This document shows, piece by piece, positions 7,662-15,731 of a DNA stretch of 42,968 bases. Location of the stretch: NCBI GenBank assembly GCA_035633255.1, contig DASQFD010000100.1, forward strand, positions 1-42,968, in the 5' to 3' direction. The notes under the pieces were generated by a model. That model was not told the origin of the DNA and made no database searches. It saw only the letters and a list, made by a program, of their open reading frames with translations. A program made the position numbers and the translations under genes. This DNA is from DASQFD01 sp035633255. Its GTDB lineage: Bacteria; Actinomycetota; Actinomycetes; Actinomycetales; Dermatophilaceae. The stretch's first letter is position 1; each line of letters starts with the position of its first letter.

Positions 7662-8267
7662 TCAGCGGATCAGGTCGGCGCACTGCGGGTTGGTTTCGAA
7701 GGCGGCCCGCAGCGTGCTGCCGGAGTCCTCGGTGACGACGCGGATGGCGGAGGAGGTCGAGCCGGCGGCGTCCAGCGAGCTCTTGGCCGCGTCGGTGACG
7801 CCCTTGAGGGCGGTGACCGTCCCAACGGCCCCCGAGGCGTCCTGCAGCGCGGTGACCTTCTGCTGCAGGGTGTCCAGGGTCGTGCGCAGCTCGGTGGCGC
7901 TGGTGCGGATGGGACCGACCTCGCTCTCGGCCCCCTGCGGGGGCGAGGAGAGGGTCGTCACGAGCCGGTCGGCCGATGCGGTGAGCTCGTCGGTGGCGGC
8001 CTGCAGCGCACCCTGCACGTCGCCGCCACGCACGGCGTCAGCCGCCACCCCCCGGAGCGAGGTGCCGAGGCCCTCGACCTCGGAGCAGACCTGTCCCGCC
8101 CAGGCGACCGTGTCCGCCGACGCCGTCCCGGGCGCTGCCGGAGAGCTGGCCGCCGTGGCGGAGGTCGTCGGTGGCGCCGTCGACCCGTCCTCCCCACCCA
8201 TGCCGCAGGCGGTGCACGCCAGGGCGACGGCGACGACGGCAACGGCTCTCTTCACGGCTCTCTTCAC
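7662..8267 (-). CDS. Lipoprotein with helical periplasmic-type domain, function unknown
   Basis: A 201-aa protein from a GTG start at 8267, with GAGGAGA 7 nt upstream. An alternative GTG four codons in also exists because the N-terminus is a repeated KRAV. The signal peptide is short (KRAVAVVAVALACTAC), with the lipobox Cys at about residue 21. After a Ser/Ala/Pro/Thr linker the mature part is a mostly helical domain of about 150 aa: VAWAGQVCSEVEGLGTSL, a repeated TSATELRTTLDTLQQK-type heptad pattern, and a terminal CADLIR. The two cysteines, near the start and the end of the domain, could form a disulfide. I do not recognise a named family. Similar short helical lipoproteins are common in actinobacteria. 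Confidence 0.72.
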   Translation of the reverse strand: MKRAVKRAVAVVAVALACTACGMGGEDGSTAPPTTSATAASSPAAPGTASADTVAWAGQVCSEVEGLGTSLRGVAADAVRGGDVQGALQAATDELTASADRLVTTLSSPPQGAESEVGPIRTSATELRTTLDTLQQKVTALQDASGAVGTVTALKGVTDAAKSSLDAAGSTSSAIRVVTEDSGSTLRAAFETNPQCADLIR

Positions 8268-8369
8268 GGCGGTCTCCTCGAGGTGGCAGGTGGTGGTGTT
8301 GCGACGTGCCGGGGTGGGGGGCTCCCGGCGAGGCCGGCGGGCGGCGATGCGCAGCGCCGCCCGCGGCCC

Positions 8370-8789
8370 TCAGGTCTCGTAGCGGTCGGGGAGGATCACG
8401 TTGAGGACCCACGACACCAAGGTGATGATGAGCGCCGCCAGCACCGCGTCCCAGAAGAAGTGGTCGATGTGGAAGGCCAGCCCGAGCGGGTCGGCGATCC
8501 ACTCCGTCACCTGCAGCAGGAAGGCGTTGACGACGAAGATGAACAGGCCCAAGGTGAGCACGATCGCGGGGAGCGACAGCAGCATCGCGATCGGCTTGAG
8601 CACGGCGTTGACCACGCCGAAGAGCAGCGCGACGAGCACGACCGTGACCACCTTGGCCGTCCAGTCCTCGCCCTGCTCGCCGAAGTAGACGCCGTCCACG
8701 ACACCGGCCGCGGCCCAGAGGGCCAGCCCGTTGACCACCACTCGGATGAAAAACTTCTGGAAACCGCCGAGGTCGGAGCGAGACGCCAT
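8370..8789 (-). CDS. Phage-holin-4-like / YvlD-type small membrane protein
   Basis: A 139-aa integral membrane protein with four hydrophobic segments: FIRVVVNGLALWAAAGVV, VVTVVLVALLFGVVNAVL, LLSLPAIVLTLGLFIFVVNAFLL and DAVLAALIITLVSWVL. The NAVLKPI and TLGLFIFVVNAFLL motifs are characteristic of the phage holin family 4 superfamily 2 (YvlD-like) proteins, which despite the name are mostly chromosomal and of unknown role. The ATG at 8789 is preferred over an in-frame ATG 11 codons upstream because the extra residues are polar and unlike the family, and GGGAG lies upstream of 8789. It is a single gene with no phage genes adjacent. Confidence 0.75.
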   Translation of the reverse strand: MASRSDLGGFQKFFIRVVVNGLALWAAAGVVDGVYFGEQGEDWTAKVVTVVLVALLFGVVNAVLKPIAMLLSLPAIVLTLGLFIFVVNAFLLQVTEWIADPLGLAFHIDHFFWDAVLAALIITLVSWVLNVILPDRYET

Positions 8790-8952
8790 GCCCGCATGCT
8801 CCCACGACGTGCCCATCCGCACACGCAGGTCGGCGTCGACGGCTCCCGGCCTGTCAGGCCGTCAGGATCGAGGCCGGCCGCCGTGCTGGGTGAAGCGTCG
8901 CGCGGCTGAACCCTCCCGCTCGCACCTCGCAACCACACCCTCGGGTCGGCCC

Positions 8953-10848
8953 TCAGTGGGCCCGGTGGCGACCCCTCTCGCCGGACGAGCCGGCGGACGA
9001 GCCAAGGGAGGAGCCGGCGGAGGCACCTTGTCTCCCGCCGTCACCGGCTCCCACCTTCTGGCCGGACCCGGACTCAGCCCCGGACCCGGTCCCGACCCCG
9101 GTCCCGACCTCGGTCCCGGACCCGACCCCGGCCGCTGCGCCCGCGACCCCGGCCGCTGCGCCCGGGGCTCCCGCGTCCACAGCCGTCTGGGCGGCCTCGT
9201 CGGCGCGCTGCTGGTAGCCCGAGCCGCTGCGGAGCTCGACCTGGGGGAGCAGGAGCAGGACGAGGAAGCCGAAGACCATGACGATCGACCCGACGAGGAA
9301 GACCAGGTCCATCGCCTCGGAGAACCCGATGAGGAACGGCTTGGCCAGCCGCGGGTCCAGGGTGTTGAGGAAGGAGGAGTCCTGGAGCACGCCGCTGCTC
9401 GCCGCAGCGTTGCCGCCGCTCTGCTGGGCGGCGGCGAGACCCTTGGCGAACTCCGCGTTGGCGGGATCGCGCAGTGCCGCCTGGAACTCGGGCGTCGGCG
9501 CCACCTGCGTGAGCGAGGTGGCGATCTTGTCCCCCACGGTCGAGAAGAGGATGGAGAGGAAGACCGCGGTGCCGATGGTGCCGCCGATCTGGCGGGTGAA
9601 GGTCGCGGTCGAGGTGGCGACGCCGATCTGCTGCGGCGGGACGGCGTTCTGCACGGCCAGGGTGAGCGGCTGGAAGTTGAAGCCCAGGCCCAGCCCGAAG
9701 AACACCATGATGACCATCGTCCGCCACAGGGGGGTGTCGAACTCGGTGTAGTGGAGCAGGAAGAGCGACACGGTGAGCAGGGCGGCCCCGACGATGGGGA
9801 AGATCCGGTACCTGCCGGTGCGGCTGATGATCTGCCCGGAGGAGATCGACCCGGTCATGATCCCGAGGGTCATCGGCAGCAGCAGCAGGCCGGCCTCGGT
9901 CGGGGTGGCGCCCTTGACGATCTGCAGGTAGAGCGGCAGCGACGCGAGCCCGCCGAACATCGCGATGCCGATGACGACCGACGCCGCCGAGGCGACGCCG
10001 ATGGTCTTGATGCGGAACATCGCCAGCGGGACGATCGCCTCCTCGCCCATCCGCCACTCCTGCCAGAGGAAGGCGAGCCCGGCGACCACACCGATGACGT
10101 AGCAGGTCATCGCGGAGGCCGACATCCACCCCCACTCCCGGCCCTGCTCGGCGACGAGGAGCAGCGGCACCAGCGAGACGGACAGCAGGGCCGCCCCGAC
10201 CCAGTCGATCCGGTGGTCCAACCGGTGGTGGCTCAGGTGCAGGGTTCGGTTGACGACCAGCAGCGCCACGATGCCGACCGGGACGTTGACGAGGAAGACC
10301 CACTTCCAGCCGGTGATGCCCAAGATCTCCTCCTGTCCCGCGAGGAAGCCGCCGATGACCGGACCCAGCACGCTGGAGGTGCCGAAGACGGCGAGGAAGT
10401 AGCCCTGGTACTTCGCCCGCTCCCGGGGCGGGACGATGTCGCCGATGATGGCGAGCGCGAGCGAGAACAGACCGCCCGCGCCGATGCCCTGGACGGCCCG
10501 GAAGGCCGCGAGCTGGCCCATCGACTCGGCGAACGAGCAGAGCACGGAGCCGAGGACGAAGATCGTGATGGCGCTGGTGAAGAGCTTCTTGCGCCCGTAG
10601 ATGTCGCCGAGCTTGCCGTAGAGCGGCGTGACGATCGTCGACGTGATCAGGTATGCCGTCGTGGCCCACGCCTGGTGGTCCAGGCCCTTGAGGTCGTCGG
10701 CGATGGTCCGGATCGAGGTCGCGACGATCGTCTGGTCCAGCGCCGCGAGGAACATGCCCATCATCAGGCCCACGAGGATGGTGACGATCTGCCGGTGGGT
10801 CAGCAGGGCGCTGGACGCCGGGGCGACGTCCGGGGTGGTGGCGCTCAT
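8953..10848 (-). CDS. DHA2-family (14-TM) major facilitator drug exporter
   Basis: A 631-aa MFS transporter of the EmrB/QacA type, expected to export hydrophobic compounds by proton antiport. Motifs seen are LDQTIVATSIRTIADDL in helix 1 (motif D1-like), YGKLGDIYGRKKLF (motif A, loop 2-3), AVQGIGAGGLFSLALAIIGD (motif B) and FGTSSVLGPVIGGFLAG (motif C, antiporter signature). Fourteen hydrophobic stretches fit DHA2. The last 60 residues form a low-complexity Gly/Ser/Ala tail after the final helix, encoded by short GTCCCG-type repeats around 9070-9150. The ATG at 10848 overlaps the stop of the marR gene by 4 nt (ATGA) and has GAAGGA upstream, so the two genes are translationally coupled. Confidence 0.88.
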   Translation of the reverse strand: MSATTPDVAPASSALLTHRQIVTILVGLMMGMFLAALDQTIVATSIRTIADDLKGLDHQAWATTAYLITSTIVTPLYGKLGDIYGRKKLFTSAITIFVLGSVLCSFAESMGQLAAFRAVQGIGAGGLFSLALAIIGDIVPPRERAKYQGYFLAVFGTSSVLGPVIGGFLAGQEEILGITGWKWVFLVNVPVGIVALLVVNRTLHLSHHRLDHRIDWVGAALLSVSLVPLLLVAEQGREWGWMSASAMTCYVIGVVAGLAFLWQEWRMGEEAIVPLAMFRIKTIGVASAASVVIGIAMFGGLASLPLYLQIVKGATPTEAGLLLLPMTLGIMTGSISSGQIISRTGRYRIFPIVGAALLTVSLFLLHYTEFDTPLWRTMVIMVFFGLGLGFNFQPLTLAVQNAVPPQQIGVATSTATFTRQIGGTIGTAVFLSILFSTVGDKIATSLTQVAPTPEFQAALRDPANAEFAKGLAAAQQSGGNAAASSGVLQDSSFLNTLDPRLAKPFLIGFSEAMDLVFLVGSIVMVFGFLVLLLLPQVELRSGSGYQQRADEAAQTAVDAGAPGAAAGVAGAAAGVGSGTEVGTGVGTGSGAESGSGQKVGAGDGGRQGASAGSSLGSSAGSSGERGRHRAH

Positions 10849-11372
10849 GCGGAGTCCTTCGTGGTCATCGAGGCGGGGTGGCCGTGGCGTGCGGCGGCGA
10901 GGGTGGAGGAGCGGTGCTGCTCGACGTCGTCGGCGAAGCGCTGAAGGTGGGCGGCGAAGCCCGCGACCTCGTCCTCCGTCCAGTCGGCGAGGACACCGGC
11001 CAGCCACGCGTCGCGGTGCTCGCGCAGCTCGCGCAGCACCCGCCGCCCCTCGGCGGTGAGCGAGAGCAGCTGGGCGCGCCGGTCCGCGGGGTCGGAGAGC
11101 CGCTCGACGAGGCCGAGGTCGACGAGCGCGCTGACCTGCCGGCTCACCGTGCTCACGTCGACGTACATCACGTCCGCGAGGTCGGAGACCCGCCGAGGGG
11201 TCGCCACCAGGGCGAACAGCAGCGGGTATGCCGTCGGGTCCACCCGCTCGTCCGGCCGCGGGGCGTGCTGGCGCACGCTGTGCAGGACCTTCATGGCGCG
11301 CATGAGGTGGTCGCCGAAGGTGGCGGCGCCCCACGAGCAGGCGGTCGTGCCAGCCGGCAGCTCCTCGACCAT
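10845..11372 (-). CDS. MarR-family transcriptional regulator of the adjacent exporter
   Basis: A 175-aa winged-helix regulator. The HTH and wing lie at about residues 65-125: ATPRRVSDLADVMYVDVSTVSRQVSALVDLGLVERL in pieces, then the wing SDPADRRAQLLSLTAEG, where DxR is the MarR hallmark. Helical dimerisation segments flank it. The start is the ATG at 11372, with AAGGAGG 5 nt upstream; an in-frame ATG 10 codons further up has no such site. It is first in a two-gene operon with the DHA2 exporter. An inverted repeat just upstream is the likely operator, so autoregulation with ligand-induced release is expected. Confidence 0.86.
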   Translation of the reverse strand: MVEELPAGTTACSWGAATFGDHLMRAMKVLHSVRQHAPRPDERVDPTAYPLLFALVATPRRVSDLADVMYVDVSTVSRQVSALVDLGLVERLSDPADRRAQLLSLTAEGRRVLRELREHRDAWLAGVLADWTEDEVAGFAAHLQRFADDVEQHRSSTLAAARHGHPASMTTKDSA

Positions 11373-11387
11373 CGGGCCTCCTTGGTT

Positions 11388-11424
11388 GGTTGCAGCAAGC
11401 AACTATGCGCCTCGATGGTTGCAT
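11388..11424 (-). promoter_or_regulatory. Putative MarR operator/promoter of the marR-exporter operon
   Basis: GTTGC at 11389-11393 and GCAAC at 11399-11403 form an inverted repeat with a 5-nt spacer, and a third GTTGC sits at 11418-11422 in ATGGTTGCAT. Read on the minus strand, TTGCGC and CATAGT are about 18 nt apart and could be -35 and -10. The inverted repeat would then overlap the transcription start. The repeats are seen; the binding is inferred from the divergence of use in MarR families. Confidence 0.55.
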
Positions 11425-11502
11425 GGCGCAAGTTCTCGCCGCGGCGACCGCGTCAGCGTGCCGCCGACAGGCAGCTTCTCGGCACTCGGGGGGCGCGCTC
11501 GC

Positions 11503-12345
11503 TCAGGGGGTGACGACCCAGGCGTCGAGGAGGCGGCGGGCCACCTCGGCGTCCCCGGTCACCTCGATGGTGAGCTCGTCGGCCCGCCGGCGCCCTGCCG
11601 CCAGTCGGGTGAGGTCCCGTGTGGAGAGGGCGACCGCGGTGACCTCCGGTGCCACGGTCGGCTCCTCGCCCTCGAGCGGTATGCCGTGCCGCGCACCGTC
11701 GCGCTCCACCACCCGCGCGCCGGCCCGCCCGGTGACGGGGCCGGTCACCTCGACCACCACCGCGGCGCCCGCCGGGAGGTCGGCCTGCCGAGCAGCGACT
11801 CGCGGCAGGGTCGCCAGGACGCGGGCCACCGCGTTGGCCGCGGCGGGGGTGTCCAGGTCGCCGGGTTGCCCGAGCGCCTCGCGCAGGTCCTGCTCGTGCA
11901 CCCAGATGTCGAAGGTCCGGACGCCGGTCAGGGCCGCCTCGGTCGTCGGGCCGAACGGACCGGTCGTGGGGTCCTCGCCGGAGGTGGCGGGGTCGCGCAG
12001 ATGGGCGGTTCGTCGGGCGCGCAGCTCCTCCAGGTGCGCGGCGACGGCGTCGAGGGGTCGCCCGCGACGCGACTGCAGCCAGCGCTCCACCCGGGCGCCG
12101 AAGTCGTGGCGGACGTGGGGCAGGTGCCCCACGTCGACGTCCGGCGCCGGCTCACCGGCGAGCGCCGACTCGATGCTCTCCACGTGGCGGACCTGGTCGC
12201 CGACCGTCCAGCCCGGGCAGTCGGTGGGGCGGTCCTCCTCGCCGGCCCCGAGCTCCCGAGCCAGCTCGACCATCGCGGACACCGTCTGCTCGTACGCGGC
12301 GGTCAGCTCGGCCAGCGACTCCGGGGGCCTTGGGGTCAGGTCCAT
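11503..12345 (-). CDS. Maleylpyruvate isomerase-family mycothiol-dependent-type enzyme (DinB-2/MDMPI fold)
   Basis: A 280-aa protein with the helical MDMPI N-terminal domain: a start LAELTAAYEQTVSAMVELAREL, then DRPTDCPGWTVGDQVRHVESIE. In this domain the CPGW-x-VxDxxxH pattern supplies a metal-ligand His; the other ligands are probably in EAALTGVRTFDIWVHEQDLREAL (H and D/E of VHEQD). A C-terminal SCP2-like domain follows (about 185-280, VVVEVTGPVTGRAG to VTGDAEVARRLLDAW). The family includes mycothiol-dependent maleylpyruvate isomerase, but most members have unknown substrates. The start at 12345 has TACGGT 6 nt upstream and no ribosome site, suggesting a leaderless mRNA. It is divergent from the CopD/CtaG gene. 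Confidence 0.78.
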   Translation of the reverse strand: MDLTPRPPESLAELTAAYEQTVSAMVELARELGAGEEDRPTDCPGWTVGDQVRHVESIESALAGEPAPDVDVGHLPHVRHDFGARVERWLQSRRGRPLDAVAAHLEELRARRTAHLRDPATSGEDPTTGPFGPTTEAALTGVRTFDIWVHEQDLREALGQPGDLDTPAAANAVARVLATLPRVAARQADLPAGAAVVVEVTGPVTGRAGARVVERDGARHGIPLEGEEPTVAPEVTAVALSTRDLTRLAAGRRRADELTIEVTGDAEVARRLLDAWVVTP

Positions 12346-12387
12346 CCCGCCACCGTAGCGACAGGCGACGGACCTACGCTGGGACGC
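12346..12387. promoter_or_regulatory. Divergent pair of putative leaderless promoters
   Basis: Only 42 bp separate the two divergent ATGs. TACGGT (minus strand, 12352-12357) is 6 nt from the ATG at 12345, and TACGCT (plus strand, 12375-12380) is 7 nt from the ATG at 12388. No Shine-Dalgarno fits in either leader. The -35 region of each would overlap the -10 of the other, implying mutually exclusive firing. Sequence and spacing are seen; activity is inferred. Confidence 0.5.
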
Positions 12388-14448
12388 ATGAGCACCGCGA
12401 CGGCTCCGAGGCGGCAGGGCAGCGCGCGGCCCGACACCTCCCGGCCCGAGGCGGCCCGGCCGACCGTGGTGGTCACGGCCGCGGCCGCGACCGCCGTCGT
12501 CGTCGCCGCCCTGCTCACCGGGGGGCTCGCGCCGCTGGCGGTGGACGACCCGGGGCCGTTCGTGCGCTGGGGCCTGCCCGTCGTCACGGCGATCTCCTCC
12601 ATCGCCGCCAGCGCCACGCTCGGCCTGCTCGGGTTGGCGGCCTTCCTCGTGCCGGAGCGCCGCACCACGCAGCGGCGGCGTGAGGCGACCTCGCTCGCCG
12701 CCCTCGCGGCGCTCGTGTGGGCGGTCGCGACCGGGGTGACGGTGCTGCTCACCTTCGCCGACCTGGCCGGGCTGCCGCTGACGACGCCCGGGTTCTCCAC
12801 CCAGCTGGTCACCTTCGCGTGGGAGCTCGAGGTCACCCGAGTTCTGCTCGTCAGCGCCGGAATCGGGGCGGCCGTCGCGGCCGTCGCCGCCGTCACCCGC
12901 AGCCGCGCCCTCACCGCGTGGCTGGCCCTGCTCACCGTCGTGGGCGTGGTCATCCTGGCCCTGACCGGCCACGCCGCCGGGTCGGCGAGCCACGAGGACG
13001 CCGTCAACGCGCTCGCCGTCCACCTGCTCGGGGTCACCGCCTGGCTCGGGGGGCTGCTCGCCCTGGCCGTGATGCGACCCCGCCTCGGCCGCGACCTCGG
13101 GGTGACGGTCCGGCGCTACTCCGTGATCGCCACCTGGGCCTTCGTCGCCGTCGCCCTCTCGGGCGTCCAGCAGGCGGTCATCCGGCTCGGGGGCTGGGAC
13201 GGGCTGGGGACGGCATACGGGGCCATGGTCCTGGCCAAGGTGATGGCGCTGGTCCTGCTGGGCGTCGCCGGCTGGCGGCAGCGCGGGAACCTCGCCGGCC
13301 GCCTGGCCGCCGACCCGTCCGACGGTCGCGCCTTCGGCCGGCTGGCGCTCGGCGAGCTCGCGCTCATGGGGCTCGCGACCGGCCTGGCGTCGCTGCTGTC
13401 GCGCACCGCACCGCCGGTGCCGGACGCGCTGCCGAACCCGAGCCGGGTCCTGGACCTGACCGGCTTCCCCGATCCCGGGCCGCTCACCAGCGACGCCTGG
13501 CTCACCGCCTGGCGCCCGAACTGGCTCTTCCTCGCCATCGCTGCGGTGGCCGTCGGCCTGTATGCCGCGGGGATGGTGCGGCTGCGGCGGCGCGGTGACG
13601 CGTGGCCGGCATACCGGCTGGTCGTGTGGGTCCTGGGCTGGCTCCTGGTCGTCTACGCGACCAGCGGGGCCCCGGACATCTGGGGACGGGTGCTGTTCTC
13701 GGTGCACATGGTCATGCACATGGCGGTGGCCATGGTGGCGCCGCTGTTCCTCGTGCCGGCCGCTCCGATCACCCTGGCCCTGCGGGCGATCCCGGCGCGC
13801 AAGGACCGCACCTGGGGGCCGCGCGAGGTGCTGCTCCACGTCGTGCACTCGCGGGCGATGCGGTGGCTGGCCAACCCGGTCGTCGCGGCCGTCCTGTTCT
13901 TCGCCAGCCTCGCGGCGTTCTACTGGACCCCGCTCTTCGAGATCGCGCTGACGACCCACACCGGGCACCTGCTGATGATGGGGCACTTCCTGTTCACGGG
14001 GTACCTGTTCGTCTGGGTGCTCATCGGCATCGACCCCGGCCCGCCGAAGTGGTCCCCGCTGATGCTGCTGGTCATCCTGTTCGCGACGATCTCCTTCCAC
14101 GCCTTCTTCGGGGTCGCGCTCACCGACAGCCAGGACCTGCTCGCCGCCGACTTCTTCAACGCCCTCCAGCTGCCGTGGGGGCCCGTGCCGCTGGCGGACC
14201 AGCACACCGCCGGTGAGATCGCCTGGGGAGTGGGGGAGGCGCCGACCCTCGTGCTCGCGGTCATCGTGGCCGTCCAGTGGGTCCGCCGGGACGAGCACGA
14301 GAGCCGGCGGCTGGACCGCAAGGCGGACCGGGACGGCGACGCCGACCTGACGGCCTACAACGCCTACCTTGCGGGGCTGCGGGCGCACGACGCCGAGGTC
14401 GGCGCGGAGGAGGCCGGCCGCGGGGTCGACCCTGGGGCCCGCCGGTGA
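12388..14448 (+). CDS. CopD-CtaG fusion: copper resistance D domain plus cytochrome c oxidase assembly (caa3-CtaG) domain membrane protein
   Basis: A 686-aa polytopic membrane protein. Residues about 30-340 carry the CopD-like part (HEDAVNALAVHLLGVTAWLGGLLALAVM, GVQQAVIRLGG, GAMVLAKVMALVLLGVAGW). Residues about 390-640 carry the caa3-CtaG part (VLFSVHMVMHMAVAMVAPLF, HTGHLLMMGHFLFTGYLFVW, ISFHAFFGVALTDSQDLLA). Histidines in HMVMHM and HTGHLLMMGH are the expected haem/copper ligands in this family. It probably handles copper delivery to cytochrome oxidase or copper tolerance in the cytoplasmic membrane. The C-terminal tail is charged. The length matches other actinobacterial CopD-CtaG fusions. 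The gene ends in a GTGA overlap with the next gene. Confidence 0.85.
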   Translation: MSTATAPRRQGSARPDTSRPEAARPTVVVTAAAATAVVVAALLTGGLAPLAVDDPGPFVRWGLPVVTAISSIAASATLGLLGLAAFLVPERRTTQRRREATSLAALAALVWAVATGVTVLLTFADLAGLPLTTPGFSTQLVTFAWELEVTRVLLVSAGIGAAVAAVAAVTRSRALTAWLALLTVVGVVILALTGHAAGSASHEDAVNALAVHLLGVTAWLGGLLALAVMRPRLGRDLGVTVRRYSVIATWAFVAVALSGVQQAVIRLGGWDGLGTAYGAMVLAKVMALVLLGVAGWRQRGNLAGRLAADPSDGRAFGRLALGELALMGLATGLASLLSRTAPPVPDALPNPSRVLDLTGFPDPGPLTSDAWLTAWRPNWLFLAIAAVAVGLYAAGMVRLRRRGDAWPAYRLVVWVLGWLLVVYATSGAPDIWGRVLFSVHMVMHMAVAMVAPLFLVPAAPITLALRAIPARKDRTWGPREVLLHVVHSRAMRWLANPVVAAVLFFASLAAFYWTPLFEIALTTHTGHLLMMGHFLFTGYLFVWVLIGIDPGPPKWSPLMLLVILFATISFHAFFGVALTDSQDLLAADFFNALQLPWGPVPLADQHTAGEIAWGVGEAPTLVLAVIVAVQWVRRDEHESRRLDRKADRDGDADLTAYNAYLAGLRAHDAEVGAEEAGRGVDPGARR

Positions 14449-15281
14449 GGGTCGCGGTCGTCCAGCTCGGCTACGAGGACGCCGAGCCACCCGCGGAGCG
14501 GCTGGCCCGGGTGGTCGACCTGGTCGCGGGGCTGGCGGGTCACGACCTGGTCTTGCTGCCGGAGCTGTGGCTGCCGACCGGCTTCGGCTACCGCGGGTGG
14601 GAGGCGCTCGCCGAGCCGCTGGACGGCGAGTTCGCGGAGGCGATGGGCGCCCTCGCCCGGCGGGCGGGGGTGGTGCTGCACGCCGGGTCGTTCGTCGAGC
14701 GGCTGCCCGAGGCCGGGGCCGACGGGCGGGTGCTGGCGAACACCAGCCTGGCGTTCGGCCCCGACGGCAGCCGGCTGGCGGTCTACCGCAAGGTGCACCG
14801 CTTCGGCTTCGGCGCCGGGGAGCCGGTGCTCATGGAGGCCGGCCGGGAGGTCGTCGTCGTGGACCTGCCGCTGGCGGGGGGTGCCCCGGTCAGTGGCGCC
14901 TCGGCGGGCGAGGCGACGTCCGTGTGGACCGGGCTGTCGACGTGCTACGACCTGCGCTTTCCCGAGCTCTACCGGCGCCAGGTCGGGCTGGGTGCAGAGC
15001 TCTTCCTCGTGCCGGCGGCGTGGCCCGCGCCCCGGGTGGCGCACTGGACGCTGCTGGGGCGGGCCCGGGCGGTCGAGGACCAGGCGCTGGTCGTCCAGTG
15101 CAACACCGCGGGGACGCACGCCGGGCAGGAGATGGGCGGCCGAAGCCAGGTCGTCGACCCCACCGGCGCGGTGCTCGCCGAAGCGGGCACCGGGCCGGAG
15201 GTGCTCTCGGTGGAGGTGGACCTCGCCGCGGTGCGCCAGGCGCGCGACGCCTTCCCGGTGCTCGCCGACCGCCGACTCTGA
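14445..15281 (+). CDS. Carbon-nitrogen hydrolase (nitrilase superfamily)
   Basis: A 278-aa nitrilase-fold hydrolase with the Glu-Lys-Cys triad in context: LLPELWLP (E40), YRKVHRFGFG (K116) and STCYDLRFPELYR (C167). The CYDLRFPE signature and the small size match the omega-amidase/Nit2-like branch, which hydrolyses alpha-ketoglutaramate or deaminated metabolites. The exact amide substrate is not fixed by sequence. The GTG start overlaps the stop of the CopD-CtaG gene by 4 nt (GTGA), so it is probably translated by coupling. The 3' side is a repeat-rich 450-bp intergenic region. Confidence 0.84.
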   Translation: MRVAVVQLGYEDAEPPAERLARVVDLVAGLAGHDLVLLPELWLPTGFGYRGWEALAEPLDGEFAEAMGALARRAGVVLHAGSFVERLPEAGADGRVLANTSLAFGPDGSRLAVYRKVHRFGFGAGEPVLMEAGREVVVVDLPLAGGAPVSGASAGEATSVWTGLSTCYDLRFPELYRRQVGLGAELFLVPAAWPAPRVAHWTLLGRARAVEDQALVVQCNTAGTHAGQEMGGRSQVVDPTGAVLAEAGTGPEVLSVEVDLAAVRQARDAFPVLADRRL

Positions 15282-15323
15282 GCCCTCGTCGCGACCGGCG
15301 CGCCCTGCTCCCGAACTCGCGCC

Positions 15324-15417
15324 AGGCGGCCGGGGGTCACAGGTGTCGTCGGCGACCGTCAACCTGCTTGAGGCGGCCGGGGGTCACAGGTGTCGTCGGC
15401 GACCGTCAACCTGCTTG
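15324..15417. repeat. Perfect 47-bp tandem duplication
   Basis: The segment 15324-15370 (starting AGGCGGCCGGGGGTCACAGG) is repeated exactly at 15371-15417. The second unit runs into the 38-bp palindrome, and the first ends with the left arm of the same palindrome (GTCAACCTGCTTG). The left arm is therefore present twice and the right arm once. Perfect identity implies a recent event. Confidence 0.85.
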
Positions 15418-15441
15418 ATGATTTCGTCAAGCAGGTTGACG
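15404..15441. repeat. 38-bp palindromic intergenic element, copy B
   Basis: Arms 15404-15418 and 15427-15441 are a perfect 15-bp inverted repeat around the 8-nt loop TGATTTCG. The element has the same arm and loop lengths as the copy at 7502-7539 and about 75% identity to it. Differences between the copies largely preserve pairing. It lies between the convergent nitrilase and fadE genes. Confidence 0.75.
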
Positions 15442-15673
15442 AAGCCGCACGACATACCTGGTCGGGGCGCCCGCCGCTGGCGCTCGGGCTGCGAGCGGCG
15501 CCCGTCCGCGGGGAGGGGGGGCGGGGGGCCGGGCGGGGATGGGCGGGGCCGATCTGGGGCTGCCGGGGTCTGGCGCGCGGCGGCCGGACGGCATACCGTC
15601 CTCTCCAGATGCACCGACGTCCGGGAGGTGCACCCGTGAGGGCGCGCCAACCGGACGTCAGCACCTCAGCCGC

Positions 15674-15722
15674 GTGGCGTCCGGCGGGTTAGCTGTCCAC
15701 GGCGAGACCCGCCGGGCGCCAC
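15674..15722 (-). terminator. Putative hairpin terminator of fadE
   Basis: GTGGCGTCCGGCGGGT (15674-15689) pairs with ACCCGCCGGGCGCCAC (15707-15722) with a single mismatch, giving a 16-bp GC stem and a 17-nt loop. It begins 9 nt beyond the fadE stop, in the direction of fadE transcription. There is no T tract, as is common for actinobacterial terminators. A second, weaker repeat GACGTCCGG/CCGGACGTC lies at 15616-15659. Confidence 0.6.
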
Positions 15723-15731
15723 GGGAGCGCG

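Noticed and set aside
8370..8789. Holin as evidence of phage lysis function
   Set aside because: The YvlD-like family carries the name but is a common chromosomal membrane protein; no endolysin or phage genes adjoin.
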